The position numbers and the translations under genes are program-made. From assembly GCA_002439875.1 (NCBI GenBank), contig DJQB01000028.1:1-64000 (forward strand): a stretch of DNA of 64,000 bases, in the 5' to 3' direction. The stretch is from Bacteroidales bacterium UBA6397. Lineage in GTDB: Bacteria; Bacteroidota; Bacteroidia; Bacteroidales; UBA932. This document shows positions 25,378-33,409 of this stretch, piece after piece. Position 1 is the first letter of the stretch; every line of letters starts with the position of its first letter. The notes under the pieces are model-generated. The model searched no databases. It saw nothing but the letters and a program-made list of their open reading frames with translations, and was not told where the DNA came from.

Positions 25378-25755
25378 TTAAAATAGCTTGGGAATATCAC
25401 TTACTCCTGGCAGGCAAGCCAAGACGGATTCACGAAAGACCACAGGTGGAGCGCGAAGCGAATGCGCAAGTGTCTCGGCCGGTCTGATTCCGGTGCGTGG
25501 CTCGATTTCCGGCTCCTCGAAAATCAGAGTGCAGATGACATCCAAGCGCAGTGCTGGCGTCCCGACAAAAGGAGTCGCTACGAAGTGACAGATAGGGCAG
25601 GTGTCCTCACAGTGCCCGCAGTCCGAATGCTCCGGAATGTCCTGATGAGATGCCATAGCCACCTCAAGCTCGTGGAAGTGTGCTACCTTCACGATGCTCA
25701 CCGGCATCATTGCCAGCAAGAGAACCAAAGCGGTTATGATTTTTGTCTTTCTCAT
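25378..25755 (-). CDS. Small exported Cys/His-rich protein
   Basis: A 125-residue protein with an N-terminal signal or anchor (ITALVLLLAMMPVSIVKVAHFHE). The cluster HSDCGHCEDTCPICHF (about 43-58) has four Cys and three His in sixteen residues and should bind a metal ion such as zinc. The rest is Pro-rich. Short proteins of this kind (signal peptide plus CPICHF) often stand first in TonB receptor operons of Bacteroidota. It is the first gene after the bidirectional operator. No exact function is known to me. Confidence 0.65.
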   Translation of the reverse strand: MRKTKIITALVLLLAMMPVSIVKVAHFHELEVAMASHQDIPEHSDCGHCEDTCPICHFVATPFVGTPALRLDVICTLIFEEPEIEPRTGIRPAETLAHSLRAPPVVFRESVLACLPGVSDIPKLF

Positions 25756-25792
25756 CTTTTCGGCAGCGAAATTAGTGATTGTTTATATAAAA

Positions 25793-25807
25793 TGCAACGA
25801 TGTTGCA
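25793..25807. promoter_or_regulatory. Operator palindrome TGCAAC-GAT-GTTGCA (candidate Zur/Fur-family box)
   Basis: A perfect 6-3-6 inverted repeat in the 121-bp divergent region between the metal-uptake operon (start 25755) and the Fur-family gene (start 25877). It lies upstream of a -7-like word (TAATTTCG, minus strand) of the uptake operon, where binding would block RNA polymerase. Confidence 0.6.
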
Positions 25808-25849
25808 AATTATTTAAACGAGAAATTTTATAAAATGATTTATTTGCTG

Positions 25850-25857
25850 TAAATTTG
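25850..25857 (+). promoter_or_regulatory. -7 box (TAAATTTG) of the Fur-family gene
   Basis: A perfect TAnnTTTG word, 19 nt before ATG 25877. Confidence 0.6.
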
Positions 25858-25876
25858 CGAATATTTTGAAACTGTA

Positions 25877-26281
25877 ATGAATGCTACCGATATTCTTAAA
25901 AGAAGCGGCCTTAAGAAAAGCGCCCAGCGGATCGCGGTCATAAACATCCTTCAGAATCACCTTGTCCCTCTTAAGGAGGATGAGATCAAGGATGAAATGG
26001 GAGAAATCTATGACAGGATTACATTCTACAGGACGATGCAGGCTCTTTGTGACGCTGGCATCGTTCACCGCATCGTTGTGGACAAGACCATTGTGGAATA
26101 TGCCTTGAACACAGAGGAAGAGCATCATTCCCACGTCCATTTCTATTGTACGGTATGTCATTCAATCACCTGTCTGAAAGAAACTCCTGTGTATGATTAT
26201 GACCTTCCGGCCGGTTACCGGCAGGAAGAGTGCCAGGTTCTCATCAAGGGAGTCTGCCCTTCCTGTCTCGGCAAGGCCTGA
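25877..26281 (+). CDS. Fur-family metal-responsive repressor (probably Zur-like)
   Basis: A 134-residue Fur-type protein. The winged helix comprises about residues 10-75 (SGLKKSAQRIAVINILQ, RITFYRTMQALCDAGIVHRI). The dimerisation domain carries HHSHVHFYCTVCHSITC and VLIKGVCPSCLG, giving two CxxC pairs for the structural zinc and a His cluster for the sensing site. Being divergent from a TonB receptor operon with His-rich lipoproteins, and sharing one palindrome with it, points to zinc rather than iron, but this is inference. Length is typical for the family. Confidence 0.85.
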   Translation: MNATDILKRSGLKKSAQRIAVINILQNHLVPLKEDEIKDEMGEIYDRITFYRTMQALCDAGIVHRIVVDKTIVEYALNTEEEHHSHVHFYCTVCHSITCLKETPVYDYDLPAGYRQEECQVLIKGVCPSCLGKA

Positions 26282-26313
26282 GTCATAGCCAATTTGTCAG
26301 AGACAATGATTTG

Positions 26314-26343
26314 ATTCGAATCCACAAATTTGCGGATTCGAAT
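26314..26343. promoter_or_regulatory. Operator of the HigBA-type operon
   Basis: ATTCGAATCC (26314-26323) and GGATTCGAAT (26334-26343) are perfect inverted repeats. Each contains the self-palindrome ATTCGAAT, so two dimer sites lie 22 bp apart, about two helical turns. The -33 TTTG (26328-26331) lies between them, so binding should block the promoter. Autoregulation by the antitoxin is the obvious use. Confidence 0.65.
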
Positions 26344-26352
26344 AATGTTGCT

Positions 26353-26360
26353 TACCTTTG
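26353..26360 (+). promoter_or_regulatory. -7 box (TACCTTTG) of the HigBA-type operon
   Basis: It matches TAnnTTTG and lies 21 nt after the -33 TTTG at 26328-26331. ATG 26381 follows 20 nt later. Confidence 0.65.
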
Positions 26361-26380
26361 TGGCAAAGAAGGTCAGAAGA

Positions 26381-26692
26381 ATGATTGTGGTTTTTGATAA
26401 GGATTACCTTCGGGAATTGTACGTGACTGGAAAATGCGACCGTAAGCATAGATTCCAGCCTGAGATAGTCAATAGATATAAGAGAAGGATAGACTATCTG
26501 AAACAAGCGAAAAATGTGGAGGAATTGTTCAGGTTGCCTTCATTGCGTTATGAGGTTCTGCAAGGAGACAAGAAAGGCATTTCGTCAATAAGGGTGAATG
26601 ATCAGTACAGAATTGAATTTGTTGTCAATCAGGATAATGAACCTTTCTTGTCCGTATGTGATATTCTCGAACTGTCAAACCATTATAAATAG
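26381..26692 (+). CDS. higB: HigB-like toxin (RelE/ParE superfamily)
   Basis: A 103-residue toxin. It has the RelE/HigB order: MIVVFDKDYLRELYVTG, a helix pair (QPEIVNRYKRRIDYLKQAKNVEELFRLPSLRYEVLQGD), then RVNDQYRIEFVVNQDNEPFLSVCDILELSNHYK. The Arg in QYRIEF and the basic helices correspond to the ribosome-dependent mRNA-cleavage surface of HigB. ATG 26381 is chosen because it follows the -7 box; the frame is open back to 26330, across the operator. The antitoxin starts 11 nt after the stop. Confidence 0.85.
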   Translation: MIVVFDKDYLRELYVTGKCDRKHRFQPEIVNRYKRRIDYLKQAKNVEELFRLPSLRYEVLQGDKKGISSIRVNDQYRIEFVVNQDNEPFLSVCDILELSNHYK

Positions 26693-26703
26693 TTTTTTTG
26701 AAT

Positions 26704-27051
26704 ATGTTAGACTTGAATTCCAAATATCCGGATATGGTGGCCAATAACCTTGATCCGTATGTGCCGACTCATCCTGGTGAGTTGCTGAAAGAGGAAATCG
26801 AGTACCGCAAGCTGTCACAAAAGCAGTTGGCGGCGGATATGGGAGTGGCTTATACTGTCCTGAATGACATCGTGAACGGTAAGCGAGCCGTGAACACCAA
26901 GTTCGCTCTTCTTTGCGAGGCGGCTCTTGGCATTCCTGCTCACATTCTCCTCGGACTTCAGGCCGAATATGATATGCAGACGGCAAAACGGGATAAATCC
27001 TTTCTTGAAAAACTTTCTTCTGTTCGTAAAATCGTTGCGGCTGTGCTCTGA
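26704..27051 (+). CDS. higA: HigA-like XRE-family antitoxin
   Basis: A 115-residue protein with the HigA signature THPGELLKEEIEYRKLSQKQLAADMGV, a helix-turn-helix (about 33-55), and VNGKRAVNTKFALLCEAALGIPAHILLGLQAEYDMQTAK. It neutralises the HigB-like toxin and should repress the operon through the ATTCGAAT dyads upstream. Gene order toxin-antitoxin is normal for higBA. ATG 26704 is preferred to the TTG at 26698. Confidence 0.85.
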   Translation: MLDLNSKYPDMVANNLDPYVPTHPGELLKEEIEYRKLSQKQLAADMGVAYTVLNDIVNGKRAVNTKFALLCEAALGIPAHILLGLQAEYDMQTAKRDKSFLEKLSSVRKIVAAVL

Positions 27052-27139
27052 GCTAATATTATTCAATTATTCAATTGTTTATATATCTGATGATGCGGAA
27101 GATGCGGATCGGCTCCGCTGATTTGTAACCTTTGTTTTT

Positions 27140-27784
27140 ATGGATATACTCAAGAGATATGTGATGCTTTGCGTCGGGCTGCTGATTGTGGCGTTCGGGG
27201 TGGCGTTTTCGATTTTGGCTGATTTGGGAACCTCACCGATCTCGTGCCCGCCTTATGTGGCGAGCATGCTGTGTCCGCTGACGGTGGGGGAGGCTACGAT
27301 TGTGATGCACTGCATATTCATTCTGATTCAGATGGCGCTTCTTCGGAAGGATTATGATTGGGTTCAGCTGATGCAGCTCCCGGTGGCCTTTGTCTTCGGG
27401 TACATGACGGATTTTGCCTGTTGGTGCATCGCGGATGTGCCTTGCCCGAATTACCTGATGCAGGTGGTTTGGTGTCTTGTGGGCATTGTTCTGGTCGGAA
27501 TTGGGGTCAGTTTCGAGGTCGTGGCCGGGGTGGTCACACTTGCCGGTGAAGGACTTGTTCTTGCCATCTGCAAGGCGTTCAAGACCCGTTTCGACATCAC
27601 GAAAGTCTCAGTGGATGTCTCGCTCGTGGCTATAGCCTGCGTCGCTTCGCTCATCTGGCTCGGAGGAATCCACGGTGTCCGCGAGGGAACCCTCGCCGCC
27701 GCCCTTCTTGTCGGAGTCATCGCCCAGTGGTGCAACAGGCCGGTCGAGAGGCTGGCCAAGGCGTCAGGAATAAAAGTTAAATGA
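27140..27784 (+). CDS. YczE/YitT-type integral membrane protein (DUF6198-like)
   Basis: A 214-residue protein with about five to six transmembrane segments. The opening (YVMLCVGLLIVAFGVAFSILADLGTSPISCPPYVAS) carries the ADLGTSPI motif found in YczE/YyaS-like proteins, and CKAFKTRFDITKVSVDVSLVAIACV is the second conserved part. No transport substrate is known for the family. It stands alone between higBA and xerC. Confidence 0.7.
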   Translation: MDILKRYVMLCVGLLIVAFGVAFSILADLGTSPISCPPYVASMLCPLTVGEATIVMHCIFILIQMALLRKDYDWVQLMQLPVAFVFGYMTDFACWCIADVPCPNYLMQVVWCLVGIVLVGIGVSFEVVAGVVTLAGEGLVLAICKAFKTRFDITKVSVDVSLVAIACVASLIWLGGIHGVREGTLAAALLVGVIAQWCNRPVERLAKASGIKVK

Positions 27785-27871
27785 TCAGACTAGGAATTCT
27801 TTGGCATAAATAAAGGGCGGAATGCCACCGGAAAATGTAGGCGCGGTAACTTTTGATGAATATTAGGACTC

Positions 27872-28846
27872 ATGGGGTTGGTAGAAGAGTATATTTCTTA
27901 CATCAGGGACATCCGGAGATATTCGGCCAGGACGCGGGCGATATATTCGGATGCGCTGAGGGATTTTGCTGATTTCTCGGAGGCGAAGACTGACGGGGCA
28001 TTGCTAGAATCGCTAAATCGTCAGAATCTCAGGAGTTACGAAGTGTTCCTTTTGGAGAATAAAGGTGATGGCCCCAGGACGGTGGCTCTTCATCTTTCAG
28101 TGCTGTCGGGGTTCTGCCGGTTCCTGATAAAGGAGAAAAAACTGACGGCCAACCCGGTGAGGACGGTGGCGAAGCCGAAATCTGAAAAAAGACTGCCTGT
28201 GTTCTATAGGGAAGAGTCGATGAATGAATATTTTGCCGGGACTGACTGTGACGCGTCTGAGGAGAACATGGCGCTTATCACAGGACAGGACAAAGCCTCC
28301 GACGCGGCATATTCAAGAAGGCTGGAGCGGCTGCTTGTGTCGATGCTTTTCAGTACCGGGATGCGCCGGGCCGAATTGATCGGGCTTCGGATCGGGGATG
28401 TGGATTTCTCGCGGCGGACGATGACCGTGAGGGGGAAAGGTGACAAAGTGAGAGAAATTCCGCTTGTTCCTTCGCTATGTGAGGAAATTTCATTATATTT
28501 ACAATCGGTTGAAACGATGGTCGGGCGCAAAAGATCAGCAAACGAGCCTCTGGCGGTCACCGGCAAGGGTCTGAAACTCTATCCGGTTTTCATTGACAGG
28601 GCTGTCAAGCGGGCGCTTGGGCGGATCGGAAGCATCACCGGGAGAAAGTCCCCACACGTGTTGAGACATTCCTTGGCCACGGAACTTTTGGACGAGGGCA
28701 CTGATCTCAACTCGATCAAGGAGCTTCTGGGACACTCCTCGCTCGCGGCGACGCAGGTTTACACGCACAACACCATCGAAAAACTGAAGAAAGTTTATGT
28801 TAACGCCCATCCAAGGGCAAAAAGCGGAGGTAAAAATGGAGATTAG
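27872..28846 (+). CDS. xerC: Tyrosine recombinase XerC/XerD family
   Basis: A 324-residue site-specific recombinase. The N-terminal SAM-like core-binding domain covers about 1-100. The catalytic set is complete: R165 in GMRRAEL, K189 in RGKGDK, H262-x-x-R265 in PHVLRHS, H288 in LLGHSS and Y297 in VYTHNT. It is immediately followed, with an 11-nt overlap, by hpf, an order common in Bacteroidota, so it is likely the housekeeping dimer-resolution enzyme rather than an integrase of the prophage 25 kb away. An insertion of about 20 residues (DCDASEENMALITGQDKASD) lies before the catalytic domain. Confidence 0.85.
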   Translation: MGLVEEYISYIRDIRRYSARTRAIYSDALRDFADFSEAKTDGALLESLNRQNLRSYEVFLLENKGDGPRTVALHLSVLSGFCRFLIKEKKLTANPVRTVAKPKSEKRLPVFYREESMNEYFAGTDCDASEENMALITGQDKASDAAYSRRLERLLVSMLFSTGMRRAELIGLRIGDVDFSRRTMTVRGKGDKVREIPLVPSLCEEISLYLQSVETMVGRKRSANEPLAVTGKGLKLYPVFIDRAVKRALGRIGSITGRKSPHVLRHSLATELLDEGTDLNSIKELLGHSSLAATQVYTHNTIEKLKKVYVNAHPRAKSGGKNGD

Positions 28847-29129
28847 AGTAAAATCCCTGAAGTTCGACGCGGATCAGAAACTGCTCGACTATGTAGAGAA
28901 GAAGGTCTCGAAACTTTCCAGATTCAGCGACCATCTTGACGGAATGGAGGTGACTTTATCTTTGCTCAAGGAGCCGGACAACAAGAATGTCAGGATCCAG
29001 ACAAGAGCTTACGGTCAGGATCTTGTCATTGAGAGAAATTCGACTTCCTTTGAGGATGCCGTGAGTGTGGCCGTCGATCTGATGAAAGAGAAGATCATAA
29101 GGACAAAAGAAAAGAAATTCGATGCATAA
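28836..29129 (+). CDS. hpf: Ribosome hibernation-promoting factor (HPF/RaiA family)
   Basis: A 97-residue short-form HPF. MEIRVKSLKFDADQKLLDYVEKKVSKLSRF and VTLSLLKEPDNKNVRIQTRAYGQDLVIERNSTSFEDAVSVAVDLM show the beta-alpha-beta-beta-beta-alpha fold that sits in the ribosomal A/P-site channel in stationary phase. ATG 28836 overlaps the xerC end by 11 nt and indicates translational coupling. There is no long C-terminal dimerisation domain. Confidence 0.85.
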   Translation: MEIRVKSLKFDADQKLLDYVEKKVSKLSRFSDHLDGMEVTLSLLKEPDNKNVRIQTRAYGQDLVIERNSTSFEDAVSVAVDLMKEKIIRTKEKKFDA

Positions 29130-29133
29130 TAAA

Positions 29134-31401
29134 ATGAAATTGAAACTGATTTTAGGTCTGATAGCAGCGGCTGGCATTGTCACCGCATGCGGTCAGCAGA
29201 AAGGTGTAGGAAGACAGGCCGCTCAGGTTGGCGGGCCTGTCTTTCTTGATGAGACACGGTCAATTGACGAGAGGGTAGAGGATGCTCTTGCAAGAATGAC
29301 GACCGAGGAGAAGGTGGCGATTCTTCACGCCCAGTCAAAGTTCAGCTCAGCGGGTGTGCCTCGCCTTGGCATTCCTGAGATCTGGACGACCGACGGTCCG
29401 CACGGCATCCGTCCCGAGGTGCTTTGGGACAAATGGAGTCAGGCCGGGTGGACGAACGATTCTTGCACGGCTTTCCCGGCTCTGACGGCCTTGGCCGCCA
29501 CATGGAACACTGAGATGTCGGCCCTTTACGGCAAGAGCATCGGTGAGGAGGCCCGCTACCGCAAGAAGGACGTTCTCCTCGGGCCGGGAGTGAACATTTG
29601 CAGAACCCCTCTCAATGGTAGAAGCTTTGAATATATGGGCGAGGACCCTTACCTCTCAGGGCGCATGGTCGTTCCGTACGTCCAAGGTGTGCAGAGCAAC
29701 GGTGTGGCTGCCTGCGTGAAGCACTTCGCCTTGAACAGCCAGGAACATAACCGCTTCACTACTAACGTGACGGTCGATGACAGAACGCTTTACGAGATCT
29801 ATCTTCCGGCTTTCAAGGCCGCTGTCACTGAAGGAAAGGCTTGGGCAATCATGGGTGCTTACAACCTTTACAAGGACCAGTGGTGCTGCCAGAACCAATA
29901 TACTCTGAATGACATCCTCAAGGGTGAGTGGGGATTTGACGGTGTTGTCATCAGTGACTGGGGCGGAGTCCATGACACGGATCAGGCCGTGAACAACGGA
30001 CTGGACATGGAGTTCGGGACATTCACCAACGGACTGAGCTGGTCCGCCTCCAACGCCTATGCCAACTACTACCTTTCCGGACCTTACCTTAAAGGGCTTC
30101 AAGAGGGCAAATACTCTACTGAAGTACTTGACAACAAGGCGCGCAGAGTCCTCCGATTGATGTTCAGAACCGTCATGGACAAGAATCGTCCTTATGGTTC
30201 GTTCGTCAGCCCGGAGCATATCGCTGCTGCCAGGAAGATCGGTGTCGAGTCAATCGTTCTTCTTAAGAACGATGGTGGAATCCTTCCTATAAAAAATGCC
30301 AAGAAGATTCTGGTGGTAGGAGAAAATGCCATCAAGATGATGACAGTCGGTGGCGGAAGTTCATCACTCAAAGTCAAGAACGAGGTTTCTCCGTTGGAGG
30401 GCATCCAGGAGAGATTCGCTGACGCGGAGGTAGTCTATGAGCGTGGCTATGTCGGGGACACCGGTGGCCAGTACAACGGTGTCACAACAGGTCAGGACCT
30501 CAGCGAGAGCCGTTCCGCCGAGAAACTGATCGCTGACGCTGTGGCCGCTGCCAAAGATGCTGATTATGTGATCTTCATAGGTGGTTTGAACAAGAGCGAG
30601 CATCAGGACTGTGAGGGCGCCGACAGGGAGAGTTACGAGCTGCCATATTCACAGGACAATGTCATTGAGGCTCTTGCCGCTGTCAATCCTAGGCTGGTGG
30701 TTGTGAATGTCTCCGGAAACGCGGTGGCGATGCCGTGGGTCAGCAAGGTGCCTGCGATAATTCAGGATTGGTACCTCGGAAGCGAGGCAGGACACTCTCT
30801 TGCCGATGTGCTCTCAGGAGATGTCACTCCTTCCGGAAAACTGCCGTTCACGATAGGAGCGACTTTGGCGGACTATCCGATTCAAAGCGAGATCCAATAC
30901 CCTGGAATCCCTCGCAAGGAAACGGTCAAGATGGGTATACAGGATCAGATCATCTACGATGAGACCTACACAGAGGGAATATTCGTGGGCTACCGTTGGT
31001 TCGAGCACAAAGCCGTCAAGCCGGCCTTCCCGTTCGGCTACGGACTCAGCTACACAACCTTTGAATATGGCGAGCCGAAGACATCCGGTTCGATTGACAA
31101 GGGGCTGACCGTAACCGTTCCGGTGAAGAACACAGGCTCTGTGGCCGGTGCGGAAATCGTTCAGGTCTATGTCAGTGCTCCTGAAAGTTCTGTCGAGCGT
31201 CCTGTAAAGGAACTCAAAGGCTTCGGCAAGATATTCCTTGAGCCTGGCAAGTCTGGTGAGGTGAAAGTCACCTTGGACAAGGCGGCCATCAGCTATTTCG
31301 ATGCCCAGAGGCATGATTGGGTCGCTGAGAAGGGCAACTACAGGATTCTTGTGGGAGCTTCCTCCGAGGATATCCGTAAAACGGTTGATTTCAAATATTA
31401 G
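29134..31401 (+). CDS. GH3 beta-glucosidase-type lipoprotein
   Basis: A 755-residue glycoside hydrolase family 3 enzyme. The N-terminal lipobox VTACG (Cys near 20) anchors it. The (beta/alpha)8 domain covers about 45-360, with the nucleophile D275 in GVVISDWGG and the substrate-binding KHF (VKHFALNSQEHNR). The GH3_C domain (about 370-590) and a fibronectin-III-like domain (about 640-740; VPVKNTGSVAGAEIVQVYV) follow. It removes terminal beta-linked sugars such as glucose or xylose; specificity cannot be read. ATG 29134 is chosen over 29122 because the latter lies inside hpf and the signal peptide fits better. Confidence 0.88.
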   Translation: MKLKLILGLIAAAGIVTACGQQKGVGRQAAQVGGPVFLDETRSIDERVEDALARMTTEEKVAILHAQSKFSSAGVPRLGIPEIWTTDGPHGIRPEVLWDKWSQAGWTNDSCTAFPALTALAATWNTEMSALYGKSIGEEARYRKKDVLLGPGVNICRTPLNGRSFEYMGEDPYLSGRMVVPYVQGVQSNGVAACVKHFALNSQEHNRFTTNVTVDDRTLYEIYLPAFKAAVTEGKAWAIMGAYNLYKDQWCCQNQYTLNDILKGEWGFDGVVISDWGGVHDTDQAVNNGLDMEFGTFTNGLSWSASNAYANYYLSGPYLKGLQEGKYSTEVLDNKARRVLRLMFRTVMDKNRPYGSFVSPEHIAAARKIGVESIVLLKNDGGILPIKNAKKILVVGENAIKMMTVGGGSSSLKVKNEVSPLEGIQERFADAEVVYERGYVGDTGGQYNGVTTGQDLSESRSAEKLIADAVAAAKDADYVIFIGGLNKSEHQDCEGADRESYELPYSQDNVIEALAAVNPRLVVVNVSGNAVAMPWVSKVPAIIQDWYLGSEAGHSLADVLSGDVTPSGKLPFTIGATLADYPIQSEIQYPGIPRKETVKMGIQDQIIYDETYTEGIFVGYRWFEHKAVKPAFPFGYGLSYTTFEYGEPKTSGSIDKGLTVTVPVKNTGSVAGAEIVQVYVSAPESSVERPVKELKGFGKIFLEPGKSGEVKVTLDKAAISYFDAQRHDWVAEKGNYRILVGASSEDIRKTVDFKY

Positions 31402-31446
31402 CGAATCCTTTTAGTAAGCGGTAAGTTATTTTTTTACGGTTACCTA

Positions 31447-32490
31447 ATGGCGAAAGGAACGGCTAACATCGGCAGCCAGTGCCGTGAGATAATCTCCGCT
31501 GTCAAGTCCGGACAGTTCGCCCCCATCTATCTTCTGATGGGGGACGAACCGTATTATACGGACATGGTCTGTGACGCCGTCATCGAGAACGCTCTTGACG
31601 AGGCTTCGAGGGATTTCAACGAGACGATCTGCTACGGTTCGGACGTGGATGCCGACACGGTCATCACGGCCGCGAGGCGTTTTCCCATGATGGCCGAAAG
31701 GCAGCTTGTCGTGGTCAAGGATGCCCAGGCGATGCGGGATCTGGAGAAACTCTCAATCTATTGCGAGAAGCCGTTGGATTCCACTGTTCTTGTGCTTTTG
31801 ATGCGCGGGGCTTCGGCCGACAAGCGCAAGGCTTTGTACAAGCAGGCCTCGAAAAACGGGGTTGTGGTTGAGTCCAATGCGTTGAGAGACTACGAGATGC
31901 CATCTTGGATCGCACAGTATTTCTCCGGCAGGGGACTGACCATTGATCCTGAGGCTTCAGCTTTGCTGGCGGAATCGGCCGGTACGAATTTGGGCCGGAT
32001 AGCCGTAGAGACCGACAAGATGTTGAAGAACCTGCCAGAAGGGACGAAGCAGATAACTGTCTCTGACATTGAGCGGAATGTGGGCATCAGCCGTGAGTTC
32101 AGTGTGTTCGAGCTGACCAAGGAACTGTCGGCTAAAAACGGCCCGAAAGCCTTGCGGATCGCGGCCCGCATCGGTGAGTCCGCGAAATTCGCCATGCCGA
32201 TGGCGGTCAGCGCATTGTACACGCATTTCGCGAGGATCCTGAAGTACGGGGCGTTGAAGGAGAAGAGCCGCTATCCGGACAAAACCGCCATCGCTGCCGC
32301 CCTGCAGGGCGTGAACCCTTATTTTTGGAAGGAATATGACACAGCGGTGGCCAACTATCCGGTCCGCAAGGCGATGGAGGTGATTTCTCTTCTTTGTGAA
32401 TATGACTACAAAGGCAAAGGTGGTGATGTGGGAGAAGCAACTCCTGAAGAACTTCTCGTAGAATTGACAAGTAAGATTTTAAGTATATGA
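31447..32490 (+). CDS. holA: DNA polymerase III delta subunit
   Basis: A 347-residue clamp-loader delta subunit. PIYLLMGDEPYYTDMVCDAVIENAL is the N-terminal ATPase-like fold without a Walker A loop, as expected for HolA. KLSIYCEKPLDSTVLVLLM, TNLGRIAVETDKM, VSDIERNVGISREFSVFELTKELSAK and the C-terminal collar helices follow. The end overlaps the next gene's ATG by 4 nt (TATATGAG), so the ABC gene is translationally coupled. Confidence 0.85.
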   Translation: MAKGTANIGSQCREIISAVKSGQFAPIYLLMGDEPYYTDMVCDAVIENALDEASRDFNETICYGSDVDADTVITAARRFPMMAERQLVVVKDAQAMRDLEKLSIYCEKPLDSTVLVLLMRGASADKRKALYKQASKNGVVVESNALRDYEMPSWIAQYFSGRGLTIDPEASALLAESAGTNLGRIAVETDKMLKNLPEGTKQITVSDIERNVGISREFSVFELTKELSAKNGPKALRIAARIGESAKFAMPMAVSALYTHFARILKYGALKEKSRYPDKTAIAAALQGVNPYFWKEYDTAVANYPVRKAMEVISLLCEYDYKGKGGDVGEATPEELLVELTSKILSI

Positions 32491-33407
32491 GCGATTACAT
32501 TATCGAATGCAGGAACATCTGCAAGAATTTCGGAGAGAAGGTCGCGCTTGACAATGTGAGCGTGAACATTCCGAAAGGCGGGATTTTCGGTCTTCTGGGC
32601 CCTAACGGGGCGGGAAAGACCACGCTGATCCGCATCATTAACCGGATTACTATTCCCAACGGAGGAGAAGTTTTGTTTGACGGACGCCCGATAACCCAGT
32701 CGGACGTCGAGAAGATAGGCTATCTGCCGGAGGAGCGCGGACTTTACCGCAAGATGGAGGTCGGAGACCAGGCCATGTATCTGGCGCAGCTGAAAGGCAT
32801 GAGCGCCGCTGACGCCCGTAAGGCGTTGAAGGAGTGGTTCGTGCGTTTCGGAATCCAGGACTGGTGGAAGAAGAAGGTCGAGGAACTGTCCAAGGGTATG
32901 GCCCAGAAGGTCCAGTTCATCACGACCGTGGTTCACAAACCGTCTCTGATGATTTTGGACGAGCCGTTTTCCGGTTTCGATCCGGTGAACGCTGAGCTGA
33001 TCCGCAAGGAGATTCTTAGGCTCAAGGACGAGGGTGCTACGATCATCCTCTCGACCCATAATATGGAGTCTGTAGAGGAACTCTGCGACAACATCGCCCT
33101 TATCAACAAGTCGCATCTTGTGATCACCGGTGGGGTTAACGAGATCCGCCACAAGTACGGCAACAACAACATTGAACTGATCTACACCGGGGAGGATAAG
33201 GTGAAGGATGCCGAGGGAATATTCAAAGTCCTTTCCGACGAGGACAACGCCGGCCGCCACACCGCAGTGCTGACGCTCGGAGAGCATGTCTCATCCAATG
33301 ACGCGCTTTCGGCCCTACTGGCGCAGGACATCGTTGTCAACTCGTTCAAGGAGCTGATTCCGAGGATGAACGACATATTCATAAAACTTGTAACAGAGGA
33401 GGCATAG
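32487..33407 (+). CDS. ABC transporter ATP-binding protein (NatA-like, DUF4162 tail)
   Basis: A 306-residue ATPase. Walker A GPNGAGKTT (about 37-45), Q-loop region, signature LSKGMAQKVQF (about 134-144), Walker B LMILDEPFSG and the switch STHN are all present. After about 215 the DUF4162 C-terminal domain of NatA/CcmA-like exporters follows. It forms an exporter with the permease 2 nt downstream. Sodium, peptide or drug export is known for relatives; the substrate is not readable. Confidence 0.85.
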   Translation: MSDYIIECRNICKNFGEKVALDNVSVNIPKGGIFGLLGPNGAGKTTLIRIINRITIPNGGEVLFDGRPITQSDVEKIGYLPEERGLYRKMEVGDQAMYLAQLKGMSAADARKALKEWFVRFGIQDWWKKKVEELSKGMAQKVQFITTVVHKPSLMILDEPFSGFDPVNAELIRKEILRLKDEGATIILSTHNMESVEELCDNIALINKSHLVITGGVNEIRHKYGNNNIELIYTGEDKVKDAEGIFKVLSDEDNAGRHTAVLTLGEHVSSNDALSALLAQDIVVNSFKELIPRMNDIFIKLVTEEA

Positions 33408-33409
33408 TT

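Noticed and set aside
27872..28846. XerC-like gene as the integrase of the prophage at 1-2450
   Set aside because: It is 25 kb away and overlaps hpf, the usual housekeeping setting.
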